Below are positions 1-10,011 of a stretch of DNA of 64,000 nucleotides, piece by piece. Position 1 is the stretch's first letter. Each line of letters starts with the position of its first letter. The position numbers and the translations under genes were made by a program. This DNA comes from Muricomes sp049840515. GTDB lineage: Bacteria; Bacillota; Clostridia; Lachnospirales; Lachnospiraceae. The stretch is from contig JASGKW010000027.1 of NCBI GenBank assembly GCA_049840515.1, forward strand, positions 1 through 64,000. Direction: 5' to 3'. The notes under the pieces are model-generated. The model worked only from the letters and a program-made list of their open reading frames with translations. It was not told where the DNA came from and searched no databases.

Positions 1-582
1 GTCATGTTGCTGCTCAGCAAGTTTCATATCCACTCTTAGACGTTTCATCTTTTCTTTCAAAGAAACTTTTAATTCAAAGACATCTTTGTTTGTTCTGGCT
101 TTTATGAATGCGGCAAAGTCTTTTTCGTTGCCCAATTTAAAATCTGAATAGGGAAGAATATGTATCTCTTCATTATTTACGCTTATATAATAATTCCGGG
201 TATCTCTGTAAAAGTCCGTAATATGTGAGTATTTCACTTTCTGCTCGGAGGTAATGGCTTTATTCTCAATCACAAACCCACCCATATCAAAATTAAATAA
301 TATTTCAGATTGCTGTGCGTAATTAGGATCATTCTTTGCCAATTTAGAAAAAGCGATTTCAGGTCTCAACAGGGTAAAAAGAAAGATAATAATTCCTATG
401 ACAGCAAAGACTGTCATTTGTATTTTAAAATCTTTTACAGCGGCCGCCAGTACAAAAAAACATCCCGCCAAAGTGTAAAGTCTTATGGTAGCGCTGGGAT
501 TCTTTACCCGGTAAGTAAATTTGATAAAATCCTTTAGAACCTGTCTTGTATGTCTTGTTGTAACCTTATAAATAGGTACCAT
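1..582 (-). CDS. YcxB-like membrane protein (partial, C-terminus off the window)
   Basis: The minus-strand frame is open from an ATG at 582 to the left edge (194 residues, no stop reached), preceded by AAAGGAGA at good spacing. Residues 1-25 are basic, followed by two adjacent hydrophobic stretches (about residues 32-45 and 52-66) that look like a membrane hairpin. The cytoplasmic part has the alternating pattern of YcxB-like domains (FDMGGFVIEN, VKYSHITDFYRD, IHILPYSDF). YcxB proteins are uncharacterised bacterial membrane proteins with a C-terminal PH-like fold. The family call is by pattern only; no function is assigned. It is transcribed away from the spmA-like gene. Confidence 0.7.
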   Translation of the reverse strand, partial: MVPIYKVTTRHTRQVLKDFIKFTYRVKNPSATIRLYTLAGCFFVLAAAVKDFKIQMTVFAVIGIIIFLFTLLRPEIAFSKLAKNDPNYAQQSEILFNFDMGGFVIENKAITSEQKVKYSHITDFYRDTRNYYISVNNEEIHILPYSDFKLGNEKDFAAFIKARTNKDVFELKVSLKEKMKRLRVDMKLAEQQHD

Positions 583-702
583 CTTATATTCTCCTTTTGC
601 GCGTTTTCGTTACAGGGTATATATAAACTGTAACATAACTACTTTAATTATAAGTTATCTTTGTTAAAAATGCTACTAATTTCTAACTTCCCAAAAGTGA
701 TT

Positions 703-799
703 TGTAACAGTTCAGCCATACAGCTCGACTTGGTTGCTTTGCAACCGTTTTCACTGTTCGACGCAGTTAAAACTCTCGCTTATGGCTGAAAGGTTACAG
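703..799. repeat. Dispersed hairpin repeat, GTAACAGTTCAGCCAT family, copy 1
   Basis: The outer arms TGTAACAGTTCAGCCAT and ATGGCTGAAAGGTTACAG are inverted complements enclosing about 60 bases that hold further short complementary pieces. Related elements lie at 40968-41073, 49931-49986 and 50562-50613. No ORF or transposase is associated. Confidence 0.65.
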
Positions 800-864
800 T
801 AATTTTACCGCATATTGAATTTGGCGCGCTCATAGGATAATACAAAGGTTTTGGGAGAAAGAAA

Positions 865-1475
865 ATGTTAAATTACTTATGGGCAGGAATGATAATTGTA
901 GGTGTTATTTTTGGAGCTTTTAATGGGAAAATGCCTGATATTACAAACGCTGCACTGGATTCTGCCAGGGAGGCGGTTTTTCTTTTTGTATTACAATGAT
1001 GGGAGTAATGTCTTTTTGGGTGGGAATGATGGAAATAGCCACCAGAGCGGGAATTATTGAAATGGCAACAAAAAAGATGGAGCCGATTATACGGTTTTTA
1101 TTTCCAAGAATTCCAAAGGGACATAAGGCAAACGATTATATTGCCACCAACTTCATTGCAAATTTTCTGGGACTTGGCTGGGCGGCTACACCTGCTCGAC
1201 TGCAAGGCATGGCGGCTCTTGCGGATTTAGAAAAGGAGCGGAGGAAACAGGGAATCCAGACTGTAAAACCAGGAACGGCATCCAATGAAATGTGCACCTT
1301 TTTGATTATGAATATTTCCTCACTGCAGTTAATTTCGGTGAATGTGATTGCTTACAGAAGCCAGTATGGGAGTGTAAATCCGGCGGCGATTGTGGGGGCG
1401 GGTATAGTGGCTACAGCTCTGAGCACGGTTGCGGCGACAATATATTGTAAAGTGATGGACAGAAAGCGGGGCTGA
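865..1475 (+). CDS. spmA: Spore maturation protein A-like (SpmA), frameshifted
   Basis: The gene starts at ATG 865 after GGGAGAAAG with an N-terminal hydrophobic segment (MLNYLWAGMIIVGVIFGAF). It continues in another frame from about 985 (CITMMGVMSFWVGMMEIA) to the stop at 1475. Joined, the product is about 203 residues, near the usual SpmA length. SpmA is a membrane protein with nucleoside-transporter-gate-like segments, needed with SpmB for spore core dehydration. The frame changes inside a T-rich run (984-991), where one base is missing, so a sequencing error is plausible. The usual partner spmB is not next to it; a Ca2+-ATPase gene follows instead. Confidence 0.8.
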
Positions 1476-1589
1476 AAAAGCTCCGCGCCGGGGAACACAA
1501 AAAAGGACTAAGAGGTCAACCCCGTGCATAAAATACAGTATCAATATTGCTTCAGATATTGTACAAGCGTGGAAGGAGGAGCATTTTGT

Positions 1590-4299
1590 TTGAGGAGAAG
1601 TGCATTACAGGAAATATTGGATACGCTGCAGACGGATAAAGAGCATGGTTTGACGGAGGCGGCGGCAGAAGAACGATTTCAGAAAGAGGGACCTAATGTT
1701 TTAAAGGAGGGCAAAAAGAAGACTGTTTTGGAATCCTTTCTGGAGCAGTTAAATGACCCGCTTATTTGTGTTCTTCTTGTGGCAGCTTTGGTTTCTTTTC
1801 TGCTAAAAGAGATTAGCGATGCGGCTATTATTGGGGTTGTTATTGTTGTAAATGCTACCGTAGGAGTCATACAGGAGGGGAAGGCTCAGAAGGCTCTGGA
1901 GGCACTTAAAAAGCTGACAAGCCCGAAAGCTGTGGTACGCAGGGACGGCATTGTGCGGGAGATTCCGGCGGCGCAATTGGTAAAGGGCGATTTGGTTATT
2001 TTGGAGACAGGCGCTCAGGTGGCGGCAGATTTGCGGCTCATCAATGCGTGGAATCTTAAGGTTGAGGAATCTGCCCTTACGGGGGAATCTCTTCCGGTAA
2101 ATAAGGATGCGGCATTTCAGGCATCAAAATCACTGCCCATAGGGGACAGAAAGAATCAGGCGTTTATGTCTACCCTTGTAACCAGCGGCAGGGGAGAGGG
2201 TGTGGTCATAGCAGCGGGGATGGACACCGAGATTGGGAAAATTGCTTCCATCATCAATGATGTTCCGCGGGAATTTACTCCCCTTCAGAAAAAGCTGGCA
2301 GATTTAGGGAAGATACTCAGCATTGTATCCATTCTTCTGTGTGCTGGTTTATTCGGCATTGCAGTACTCCAAAAACGGGATGTTCTGGAGATGCTTATTA
2401 CGGCTATATCTTTGGCTGTGGCAGCGGTTCCGGAAGGTCTTCCGGCTATTGTTACAATCGTGCTGGCATTGAGTGTATCTAAAATGGTCAAGGTAAATAC
2501 CATTGTGAGGAAACTCCCCTCGGTAGAAACATTGGGGGCAGTAAATGTTGTATGCTCAGATAAGACAGGCACATTGACACAAAATAAAATGACTGTCATC
2601 AGATATTATGTAAACGAAAATGCCTACAAAGCCAGTGAGAACAGCTCCAAATATGCCGGAAGAATTTTTGGAGGGCATGACTCTCTGCAACGATGGGGTG
2701 ATTACAGATAAAGAGGAGCTGGGTGACCCCACAGAACTGGCCTTACTTCGATTTGCCCAAGGGTATCCTGCGAAAGAATATTCCAATAAGGAAATGCTGG
2801 AGACCAGACAGCCGAGGGTGGGAGAAAAGGCGTTTGATTCTCAGCGCAAAATGATGACCACGGTGCACAAAAGCCCTCAGGGATTTATAGCCTATACAAA
2901 AGGTGCACCTGAGATGGTGTTAGACAAGTGCAGCAAAATTATGATAAATGGAAAAGAGCAGTCTCTCACGAATGCACATAAAAGGCAGATACGGCAGACG
3001 GTGGATAGCTTTTCGGCACAGGCACTGAGAGTTCTCGCTGTCGCAGTGAGGTCGGGAGAAAAGGATATATGTGAGGACAATCTGGTCTTTGTGGGGCTGG
3101 CGGGCATGCTTGACCCGGTGAGACCGGAGGCGAAAGCTGCGGTTGAGCAATTTAAACAGGCGTCAGTGCGCACAGTTATGATAACCGGGGATCATGTTGA
3201 TACCGCTTTTGCCATAGCCAGGGAGCGGGCATTGCAAAGAAAATAGATGAGTGTATGACTGGGGAAGAACTGGAAAAAACTTCAGATGCGGTATTAAAAG
3301 AGAAACTGAAAAAAATTAATGTTTTTGCCAGAGTGTCACCGGAACATAAGGTTCGCATTGTAAAGATGTTAAAGGAAACAGGAAATATTGCTGCAATGAC
3401 GGGAGATGGCGTGAATGATGCTCCTTCTCTGCGCATGGCAGACATCGGGATTGCTATGGGGGTTACAGGCACAGATGTGGCCAAGAATGCGGCGGATATG
3501 GTATTGACAGATGATAATTTCGCGACAATTGAAAAGGCCATAGAAGAAGGCAGAGGTATTTATGAGAATATCCGTAAAACTGTTTTGTTTCTCTTGTCCT
3601 CAAATTTCGGTGAAATCATTACCATGTTTATTGCAGTGATTTTAGGAATGGCGTCCCCATTAAAGGCAAGTCATATTTTATGGATTAATTTAATTACCGA
3701 TTCACTGCCTGCACTTGCTCTGGGGGTGGATAAAAACGATAAGGAAGCTCTGATGAAGCGTCCCCCGAGAAAGGCAAAGGAAGGACTATTTTCCAATGGG
3801 GGCACTGCCTGCACTATCTTTTACGGATGCCTCATAGCGGCAATCAGTCTGACGGCATTTTTGAAGGTTCCCTGGGAGGTTCTTGAGGCACAGCAAAAAG
3901 CATTTACGCTGGAGAATATTGCCCTTGTATTTCAGTCCTCTGAAATGCTCACCCGGGCACAGACCTATGCATTTACTGTGCTTGGCATATCTCAGCTATT
4001 TCATGCACAGGGAATGCAGGATGTACACACCTCTATATTCTCCCGCAAAAGAGGATTTAACCCGGTTATGGCTGCGGCATTTGCAGTCGGATTTATTTTA
4101 CAGGCAGCAGTTACAGAAGTTCCCGCTCTGACTGTAATATTTGGCACAGCAGCACTTTCTCTCAGAGAATGGGGTTCCTTGGTTTATACTGGCAGCATTC
4201 CCCCTTGTCGCACATGAGATATTTGTGATTTTAGGAACGCTGCGCCTGGACGATACAAAGAGAAAAACAGTCGTTGAGGTCAGTCAGGAGAATGGCTAG
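1590..4299 (+). CDS. Calcium-translocating P-type ATPase (PMCA-type), frameshifted
   Basis: Three successive frames together encode one ~900-residue P2-type ATPase. Visible motifs are the actuator TGES region (SALTGESLPV), the M4 PEGLPAI motif, the phosphorylation site CSDKTGTLTQNKM, the nucleotide-binding part (KGAPEMVLDKC), the hinge MTGDGVNDAPSL and the C-terminal membrane domain with WINLITDSLPALALG. Frame changes fall near 2630-2670, 3226 (about one base missing in ARE-LGIAKK) and 4180; the last frame ends in VAHEIFVILGTLRLDD and stops at 4299. I chose TTG 1590 because GGAGGA lies nine bases upstream. The family pumps Ca2+ (possibly Mn2+) out of the cytoplasm. As sequenced the gene could not make a full protein. 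Confidence 0.85.
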
Positions 4300-4300
4300 A

Positions 4301-5357
4301 CTATAATTTCTTGCTCAGCATTTCTGGATTTGAAGCATAAGTTATAGCTGTCTCCCTGCTGATAGTGCCGGCTTGATATAATTTAAACAGACTGGTGTCC
4401 ATGGACACCATGTCTTCTTTTACAGAAGAGTAAATAATACCGTCAATCTGATGAACCTTGTTATCCCTTATCATATTGCGGATAGCAGGTGTTACGGTCA
4501 TAATTTCAAAGGCAGGAACCACTTTGCCGTCCACCGTGGGAACGAGCTGCTGTGATACCACAGAATTTAAAACCATTGACAGCTGAACTCCGATTTGTTT
4601 CTGCTGGTTTGGAGGGAATACATCTATGATTCGGTCAATTGTGTTTGAAGCTTCCGATTGTGTGGAGGGTGGAAAAGAGCAAATGTCCTGTTTCTGCGGC
4701 TGTCATAGCGATGTTGATTGTTTCATAGTCCCGCATCTCTCCCAGGAGAATTACATCGGGGCTTTGTCTGAGGGCGGCACGCAGAGCGTTGACGTAGCTG
4801 TCTGTATCTACGTTGATTTCCCTCTGGCTTACAATACTTCGGTCATGCCGGTGGAGAAATTCCAGCGGGTCTTCCAGTGTGATGATGTGTCCGGCTCTTG
4901 TTTTATTAATCCGGTCAATGATACAGGCAAGGGTGGTAGACTTGCCGCTCCCGGCAGGACCTGTGACAAGGGTCATACCTTTTGTGCTGTTTCCAAGCTG
5001 CATAATATAATCAGGGATACCCAGTTTTTCGGTGGTCCGGGAGGCGGAAGGTTATATCCGAATAACTGCGGATAAAGTACCTCTCTGTTTGTAGGCGCTG
5101 ACACGGAAACGTGACACTCCCTGGAGGGCAAATGAAAAGTCATCGTCACCGTGCTGATAAAGCTGGCTGATATCTCTGTTTCCCGCCAGTTCATAAATTT
5201 CCTTTAATAAGGATTCTGTACCCAGGGGGGGCAGCTTGTCCTCCGTGAGGCGGCTGGTAATTCCATTTTTTCGATACGCAATGGGAAGGCCGGCCACAAT
5301 AAATACATCGGATGCTCCGTCTAAAACAGCCTGCTCCAGAAGTGATTTTGCATTCAT
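4301..5357 (-). CDS. pilT: PilT-like type IV pilus retraction ATPase, frameshifted
   Basis: Read on the minus strand from ATG 5357 (RBS AAAAGGAG), the fragments assemble into a ~350-residue PilT/VirB11-family ATPase. The N-terminal domain ends in DFSFALQGVSRFRVSAYKQ. It is followed by Walker A GPAGSGKST, the Asp box (TLEDPLEF), Walker B DVILLGEMRD, the His box (STLHT) and a C-terminal helical part ending at 4301. GEMRD in Walker B is typical of PilT rather than PilB. Frame changes occur near 5055, 5010 and 4655. The gene is last in the pilus-like operon and converges on the Ca2+-ATPase with one base between the stops. No PilB-type extension ATPase is visible in the window. Confidence 0.85.
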
Positions 5358-5371
5358 ATTGAATCTCCTTT

Positions 5372-5883
5372 TTATTGCATTAATTTTAAGGTGTCATTTC
5401 CTTCCCAATCGGCGGAGGAGATGACTTTCCACTGTCTAATTTCATAAAAGCCATTCATCTGTCAGCGAGACAGAGGGCAAATCCAGAATAACGGACAGAG
5501 ACTGACTCTTGTTTATAGGTATAGAATAGGCAATAGAAGGAGTTTCAGCAGAAAAATTTAGTTCTCAATACAATATCTTTCAAATCTCCTTCTAAGGTCA
5601 GTTCAGAGAGTCTCTTCTCTGCTTCGGAGTAGTAGGGGAGAGTAGAGTTTTGGTAGGTTTCTGAAAGGATTTTATCTATAGAATCCAACAAAAGCTGGGC
5701 TTTCCCGGAAGCCTGGTAATACTCGGTTCTTCTCTCGGCAAGCTTCTTACTGAAGTTATAATCACTTTTGGCGCTGGACAGGGACAATGTAGCAAAGGTC
5801 ACCAGGCAAAGCACAAGGAATACAACAAGCAGAGAGGAGGAGCCAATATTTACAATAGGCAGTTGCTTTTTTTTATTCTCCAT
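5372..5883 (-). CDS. Pilin-like membrane protein of the type IV pilus cluster, frameshifted
   Basis: Start ATG 5883; reconstructed length about 170 residues. The N-terminus is basic (MENKKKQLPIVNIG), then one hydrophobic helix (SSSLLVVFLVLCLVTFATLSL) and a polar domain (SAKSDYNFSKKLAERRTEYYQAS). The Gly before the helix could be a prepilin peptidase site, but the conserved Glu5 of classical pilins is absent. Two frame changes (about 5552 and 5455) must be bridged to reach the stop at 5372, just before the pilT start. It overlaps the end of the upstream gene by a few bases. A structural or assembly role in the pilus is inferred from position. Confidence 0.6.
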
Positions 5884-6334
5884 TTCCGGTCCTCCTTTGC
5901 AGATGATGGGAAATAGCGAGGGAATAGATTGCTTTCCCGCTTGTCTGTTCTTTCATCACTAATGCGGCATCCAGCATAGAACCTTCCTGCGTAAAGTTTA
6001 CTTCAAGGCAGTAAAAAGCCTTGCTCTGTGCGCAGGGAAGAAAGTCCTTATCATAATACACAGAAGCTTTAGAGGTGCTGGAAATTTCCGAATCAGGATA
6101 TTCTGTCTGAATCAAATCCAGAGCAGATTGGACATCCTGTGAAATTTCAATTAATTCGGCAATGCTGGAAACCTCACTGACAGAAGTGTTTAATTTTCTT
6201 GCGTCCTGACTGAGCAGGTGGGATTTTACAAAAAATTGTACGCAAACAGCACTTGCAATCGAAAAGAATAAGATTGCAAGAATCAGCTCTAAAAGAAATA
6301 GACTGGATAAATTTGCCCGGTTTCTGCGTATCAT
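5873..6334 (-). CDS. Prepilin-like protein (minor pseudopilin)
   Basis: The 153-residue ORF is intact. It has a short basic leader (MIRRNRANLSS), then a pilin-type helix with the characteristic acidic residue (LFLLELILAILFFSIAS), then a polar domain. The helix matches the type IV pilin N-terminus (F-x-x-x-E), but the usual Gly at -1 is replaced by Ser, so processing is uncertain. RBS AAGGAG precedes ATG 6334. It sits inside the pilus-like operon between the DUF4860 gene and the next pilin-like gene. Confidence 0.6.
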   Translation of the reverse strand: MIRRNRANLSSLFLLELILAILFFSIASAVCVQFFVKSHLLSQDARKLNTSVSEVSSIAELIEISQDVQSALDLIQTEYPDSEISSTSKASVYYDKDFLPCAQSKAFYCLEVNFTQEGSMLDAALVMKEQTSGKAIYSLAISHHLQRRTGNGE

Positions 6335-6345
6335 AGTGTTCTCCT

Positions 6346-6832
6346 TTATAGTGTACTTCTGACGCTGACAATGGCGGAGACTTTCTGGTCCTTCTCGTCC
6401 ACACAGGTAAAGCGGAAAGCATGGTCATTGACAGTATCCATAGTAAAAGACTTAACAGACAAAATAGGTTTTCCGGAGGAAGCGGTAACCTGGGCCCCCT
6501 CTTTTATGTAGAGCTCTCTTCAAAGTATCCCCGTCCGTGTATATATAAGTATAATAAACAGTTCCATTATACTCCTGTTTTAATATGAGAGAATCGTGTC
6601 CATCAAAAGTTCCGAGAGAAACATTTCCGTTTTCATCATTTTGATGTATTTTCTCAGTGATGTAAGAAAGTGATGTCACAGAGGTATAGTTCATGGAAGA
6701 ATGTTCCACAGCGGAGCGGTAAATATTTGCGGCAAGCAGAATAACTGTGATTGCAGATACTGCAAATACAAAGAGCAGCGCTACCGGGAATAAAAAGTCA
6801 ATCATATGATTCTTCTGGTTTCGAAAGCGCAT
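6346..6832 (-). CDS. DUF4860-like membrane protein of the pilus cluster, frameshifted
   Basis: The frame begins at ATG 6832 (GGGAG seven bases upstream); a TTG at 6838 is also possible. A single membrane helix (FLFPVALLFVFAVSAITVILLAA in the N-terminal third) precedes a beta-rich domain (YITEKIHQNDENGNVSLG, LILKQEYNGTVYYTYIY). A single-base change near 6515 splits the product; the continuing frame (ELYIKEGAQVTASSGKPI) ends at TAA 6346. It resembles DUF4860 proteins found in clostridial type II/IV pilus clusters. It overlaps or abuts its neighbours, so it is cotranscribed. Confidence 0.6.
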
Positions 6833-6834
6833 AA

Positions 6835-7164
6835 TCAATCTCCCTTCTCAATCACTGCCACATCAGGAAAGATATTGGCCCCGCTGATTCTGTAATCTAC
6901 AAAAAATTTATCTTCATTGTAGGTAAGTCCATAGTTTTCTTTCAAATAATCCAGGCTCTGAGGGGTAACTTCCTTCTACAGCATAGCAGTAGGTAATATT
7001 TCTGTTCAGAGCATTTTCAAGGCTTTCCTTCTGGCGTCTGACAGAACTTGACGAGAGAGAGTCTATACCCTGATAAAGAAAATTACAATGAACAGAAAAA
7101 CACAGACTGAAAGAATAGCCCTGCGGTATGTATGCTGTTTTTTCTGGTATTGAAAACGTGCCAT
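6835..7164 (-). CDS. Small pilus-cluster protein with one membrane helix, frameshifted
   Basis: This gene is only visible after bridging two frame changes (near 7072 and 6970). ATG 7164 follows AGGAGG. The reconstructed ~108-residue protein has a basic N-terminus (MARFQYQKKQ), one hydrophobic helix (AILSVCVFLFIVIFFI) and a domain containing NRNITYCYAVEG, YPQSLDYLKENYGL and VDYRISGANIFPDVAVIE. The YAVEGxYP pattern is common in the N-terminal helix of pseudopilin-like proteins. The stop at 6835 is next to the DUF4860 start. Confidence 0.55.
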
Positions 7165-7180
7165 AATAGCCTCCTGAAGT

Positions 7181-8233
7181 TTAGATGCTGGACATGATTC
7201 CCATTAGAGGAAGCATGACAGACAGTAAAATGACTCCTACAATCAAAGATAATGCGATAACAAGTGTGGGTTCCAATACTGCAAGGCTGTTATTCATCCG
7301 GGTGTCAATATCATCCTGGTAAAGCTCTGCAATTTTATCCATGACCTGATCCATAGAGCCTGTTTTTGAGCCGATAGAAATCATGTGAGCGTACATGCCT
7401 GTGAATATTCCTGTGGTATGCAGCGCCTCCGGCAAATCCTTGCCCTCGTCAACAAGCTGCTGGCAGGCATTAATCTTTTCCTGAAAGTGGTCATCGTCAT
7501 TTAAAGCGCTGACTAATGTCATGCTGCGCTCAGGATTGAGACCGCTGCTTAAGGTAAGCGCCATACCTCCCGCGAAACGGCAGGCTGCGATTTCTTCATA
7601 TATGACGCGGGTGAATTTAAGTTTGTAGCCCAGAGACTTGCAAATCTGACGCCCCTTTGCCGTTCTTGTTCCAAGAAGGATAAGACCAGTAACCAGAATT
7701 AAAGCCGCAACAAATACAATGGAATACCTGTTGATTGTATTTCCAAGACTCATAAGTGCCCTGGAAAATCCGGTCATCTCGGTGCCAAGCTGAATAAAGA
7801 CCTGGTTAAATATAGGCATTACTTTTACCAGAAGTACAATGATGACAAGTACCATCATACCTGCCATAATCAGTGGGTAGGTAACTGCGTTGCGTATGCT
7901 TTTGGAAATAGAGTCTTCCCTGTCATAATGTGAGTTCAGGGCGGACATAACTTCATCAAGTGTTCCTGTCTCCTCGCCAATTTGTATCATATGCAGCATA
8001 TAGGCGGGAAAAAGATTCGTATCGGACAGCGCCTGATAGAGACTTCCCGTTTCCTGTATATTTTCCAGAATGACCTGGAGTATTTTCTTTTCCTCCGCGG
8101 AGGAAGCGTCCTCCAGCATAATGGTAATCCCCTCAATAGATGAGATTCCAGAACGCAGAATCATAGCAATCTGTCCGCAAAAAGAAGAGATTTCCATGTT
8201 AGAAAATGGCTTTGCCTGCACCTGTTTGTCCAT
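7181..8233 (-). CDS. Type II secretion/type IV pilus inner-membrane platform protein (GspF/PilC family)
   Basis: The 350-residue product is intact and carries two T2SSF domains, each with a helical cytoplasmic part: residues ~10-110 (FCGQIAMILRSGISSIEGI, IQIGEETGTLDEVM) and ~215-320 (FAGGMALTLSSGLNPERSM, ISIGSKTGSMDQVM). The repeated GxETG/GSKTG loop and three membrane segments are family hallmarks. The protein forms the inner-membrane platform on which the PilT/GspE-type motor acts. It is shorter than the ~400 residues of many PilC proteins because the N-terminus is trimmed. Confidence 0.9.
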   Translation of the reverse strand: MDKQVQAKPFSNMEISSFCGQIAMILRSGISSIEGITIMLEDASSAEEKKILQVILENIQETGSLYQALSDTNLFPAYMLHMIQIGEETGTLDEVMSALNSHYDREDSISKSIRNAVTYPLIMAGMMVLVIIVLLVKVMPIFNQVFIQLGTEMTGFSRALMSLGNTINRYSIVFVAALILVTGLILLGTRTAKGRQICKSLGYKLKFTRVIYEEIAACRFAGGMALTLSSGLNPERSMTLVSALNDDDHFQEKINACQQLVDEGKDLPEALHTTGIFTGMYAHMISIGSKTGSMDQVMDKIAELYQDDIDTRMNNSLAVLEPTLVIALSLIVGVILLSVMLPLMGIMSSI

Positions 8234-8252
8234 AGTATGTCCTCCGTGATTC

Positions 8253-9236
8253 TTAATAAGAATATTTTACAATATAATTGTTTCCGTCACCAATATACTT
8301 CTTCACTGCTTTTGAACTGTTATTTGCACCTAAAGTGGGGTCTATCAGGGACCAGTTCTTCCCGTCAAATTCAATAATTTTATCTACCCAGCCAATTTCC
8401 TTCAAGTAGACACTCACCCAGGCGTGATAGACCGTTCCAGAATAACCAACCTCCAGCTTTGTGGGGATGGACTGAGAGCGGAGCATGGCGGCCATAAGTG
8501 AGGCATAGTCAAAGCAGATTCCCTTTCCGCTGTCCACTGTGCGGTCTAAATCAGGGAGATAATCGGTGGGAGTATTTTCTGCCAAATCGGAATCATATGA
8601 AATATTTTGGATGACGTAATGATATACATTTTCCACATAACTCAAATCATCTGAAGACTGGTCCGATAATTGTTTCCCAAGTTCTACAGCCTTGGAGTTT
8701 TCTGAAAACCAAACATATTGATTTGGATACAGAAATGGGCGGAACTCATCCTGAATGGTAACATCCATATCCTGGGAAAATGAGAGGGCATATAAATCAT
8801 CCCTTACATTCTCTAAAACATCCAGATGGTATGAGCCATTGCCCCCGGTGAGCGGAAATGTTTCATAGTTTCCTGTGACCAGTGTATATGTATAGACAGT
8901 TCCATCGGGTATGGTGATTTGAAGCTTTACCTTTCCTACAGTACCATTGTACTGCACCATCACATACCCCTCCCCTGTATTGGACGCATCAATAGAAACA
9001 GTTTCGTTTCCATAAACAACAGTGCCGCCCGCCTGAGGAAATAAAATTTGGAGTGCACTCTCTCTTTTTTTGTTTTCCGCTGTGGAAGTATTTGAGGAAA
9101 CACTGTTTTGTTCAGTTTTACCTTCAGTGGCGGGGATATTTAAGATATCACCGCTTTGCTTAGAACAGCCTGTGAAGAGGAAGAGTGTGATGAAAATGAT
9201 AAGAAATACACTTATGAGCTGTGCTTTTCTCTTCAT
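8253..9236 (-). CDS. Transglutaminase-like lipoprotein
   Basis: ATG 9236 has AGGAGG nine bases upstream, preferable to an in-frame TTG at 9257. The lipoprotein signal is MKRKAQLISVFLIIFITLFLFTGC (lipobox LFTGC). After a ~190-residue beta-rich region comes a transglutaminase-like core: GKGICFDYASLMAAMLR with the catalytic Cys, YHAWVSVYL with the His and a downstream Asp (SLIDPTLG). Such extracellular domains act as peptidases or crosslinkers on cell-surface proteins. It lies between the GspF gene and the membrane protein gene in the same orientation, so it may act on exported substrates of this cluster (inferred). Confidence 0.8.
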   Translation of the reverse strand: MKRKAQLISVFLIIFITLFLFTGCSKQSGDILNIPATEGKTEQNSVSSNTSTAENKKRESALQILFPQAGGTVVYGNETVSIDASNTGEGYVMVQYNGTVGKVKLQITIPDGTVYTYTLVTGNYETFPLTGGNGSYHLDVLENVRDDLYALSFSQDMDVTIQDEFRPFLYPNQYVWFSENSKAVELGKQLSDQSSDDLSYVENVYHYVIQNISYDSDLAENTPTDYLPDLDRTVDSGKGICFDYASLMAAMLRSQSIPTKLEVGYSGTVYHAWVSVYLKEIGWVDKIIEFDGKNWSLIDPTLGANNSSKAVKKYIGDGNNYIVKYSY

Positions 9237-9270
9237 CGCATCAAACCTCCTTCCCAAGTCAAAATTTTTG

Positions 9271-9996
9271 TTACGGTTTTACCGTAAGAATTAAATGAAG
9301 AGTATTCCCGGCCTTGTCGGGAATGTAAATATTTAATGATTTTTTTGGATAGTCAAATATTACATAATTTTTTGTATCATCATAGGATACAGGAAGAACT
9401 TCTTCGCCCTCAATATCTACGGCAGAGATACCCTCATAGTCAACGCCGGAATCGGAATCTGACAGATACAGGTAAATCTGGTCGTTCACTACTTTATCTG
9501 ATATAACAGTTGGCGTGGCAGTGTCGACACCAGTAATATCAATTGTCTTAGATGAAAATTGATGGTTCTTTAACAGGACAGTGACAGTCATAGTCCCGTT
9601 TAATGTAGGTTCAATGGAATAGGTCTTATTGCCCACTTCATATACGGGTACGTTATTTCCGTCGACAGTTGCAGTTATTCTGCTTATGGGAATCAGAGAG
9701 TTAACGATAAGTTCACAGGCAGGTTTTCCGTTGTTGTTACTCTCTTTCATTTTTAAAGTTATATCTGGTGTTAAAAATAAAAGCGGTACCAGACAGAAAC
9801 ATAACATAATAACGATAAGAAGAAGCCTCTGTAATAAAAATCGTTCCCTGCGATAGTTACTGTAGGAAGTAAGCACAGAGAGAGGGACAGAGTTGGGTTC
9901 CATCTCACACGCATCAAAAATATTCTCCAGCATCTGGGTGGCAGTCTTTTCATCCAGTACAGGCTCTTCTGTTTTCTTAAATTTATCTTTTAACAT
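9271..9996 (-). CDS. Single-pass membrane protein downstream of an ECF sigma factor (possible anti-sigma role)
   Basis: ATG 9996 is chosen because AGGAGG lies about 11 bases upstream; a GTG at 10008 is too close to it. The product has a cytoplasmic N-terminal ~60 residues (KKTEEPVLDEKTATQMLENIFDACE), one membrane helix (LLLIVIMLCFCLVPLLFL) and an extracytoplasmic beta-rich region with two Ig-like or Big-like stretches (ISRITATVDGNNVPVYEV, ATPTVISDKVVND). It starts 16 bases after the sigma gene stop, the usual position of an anti-sigma factor. No zinc-finger anti-sigma motif is visible, so this role rests on context. Confidence 0.55.
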   Translation of the reverse strand: MLKDKFKKTEEPVLDEKTATQMLENIFDACEMEPNSVPLSVLTSYSNYRRERFLLQRLLLIVIMLCFCLVPLLFLTPDITLKMKESNNNGKPACELIVNSLIPISRITATVDGNNVPVYEVGNKTYSIEPTLNGTMTVTVLLKNHQFSSKTIDITGVDTATPTVISDKVVNDQIYLYLSDSDSGVDYEGISAVDIEGEEVLPVSYDDTKNYVIFDYPKKSLNIYIPDKAGNTLHLILTVKP

Positions 9997-10011
9997 GAGT
10001 AAGACCACCTC

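Noticed and set aside
703..799. Prophage attachment site or rho-independent terminator
   Set aside because: No integrase or phage genes and no T-tract; several copies with the same arms point to a dispersed repeat.
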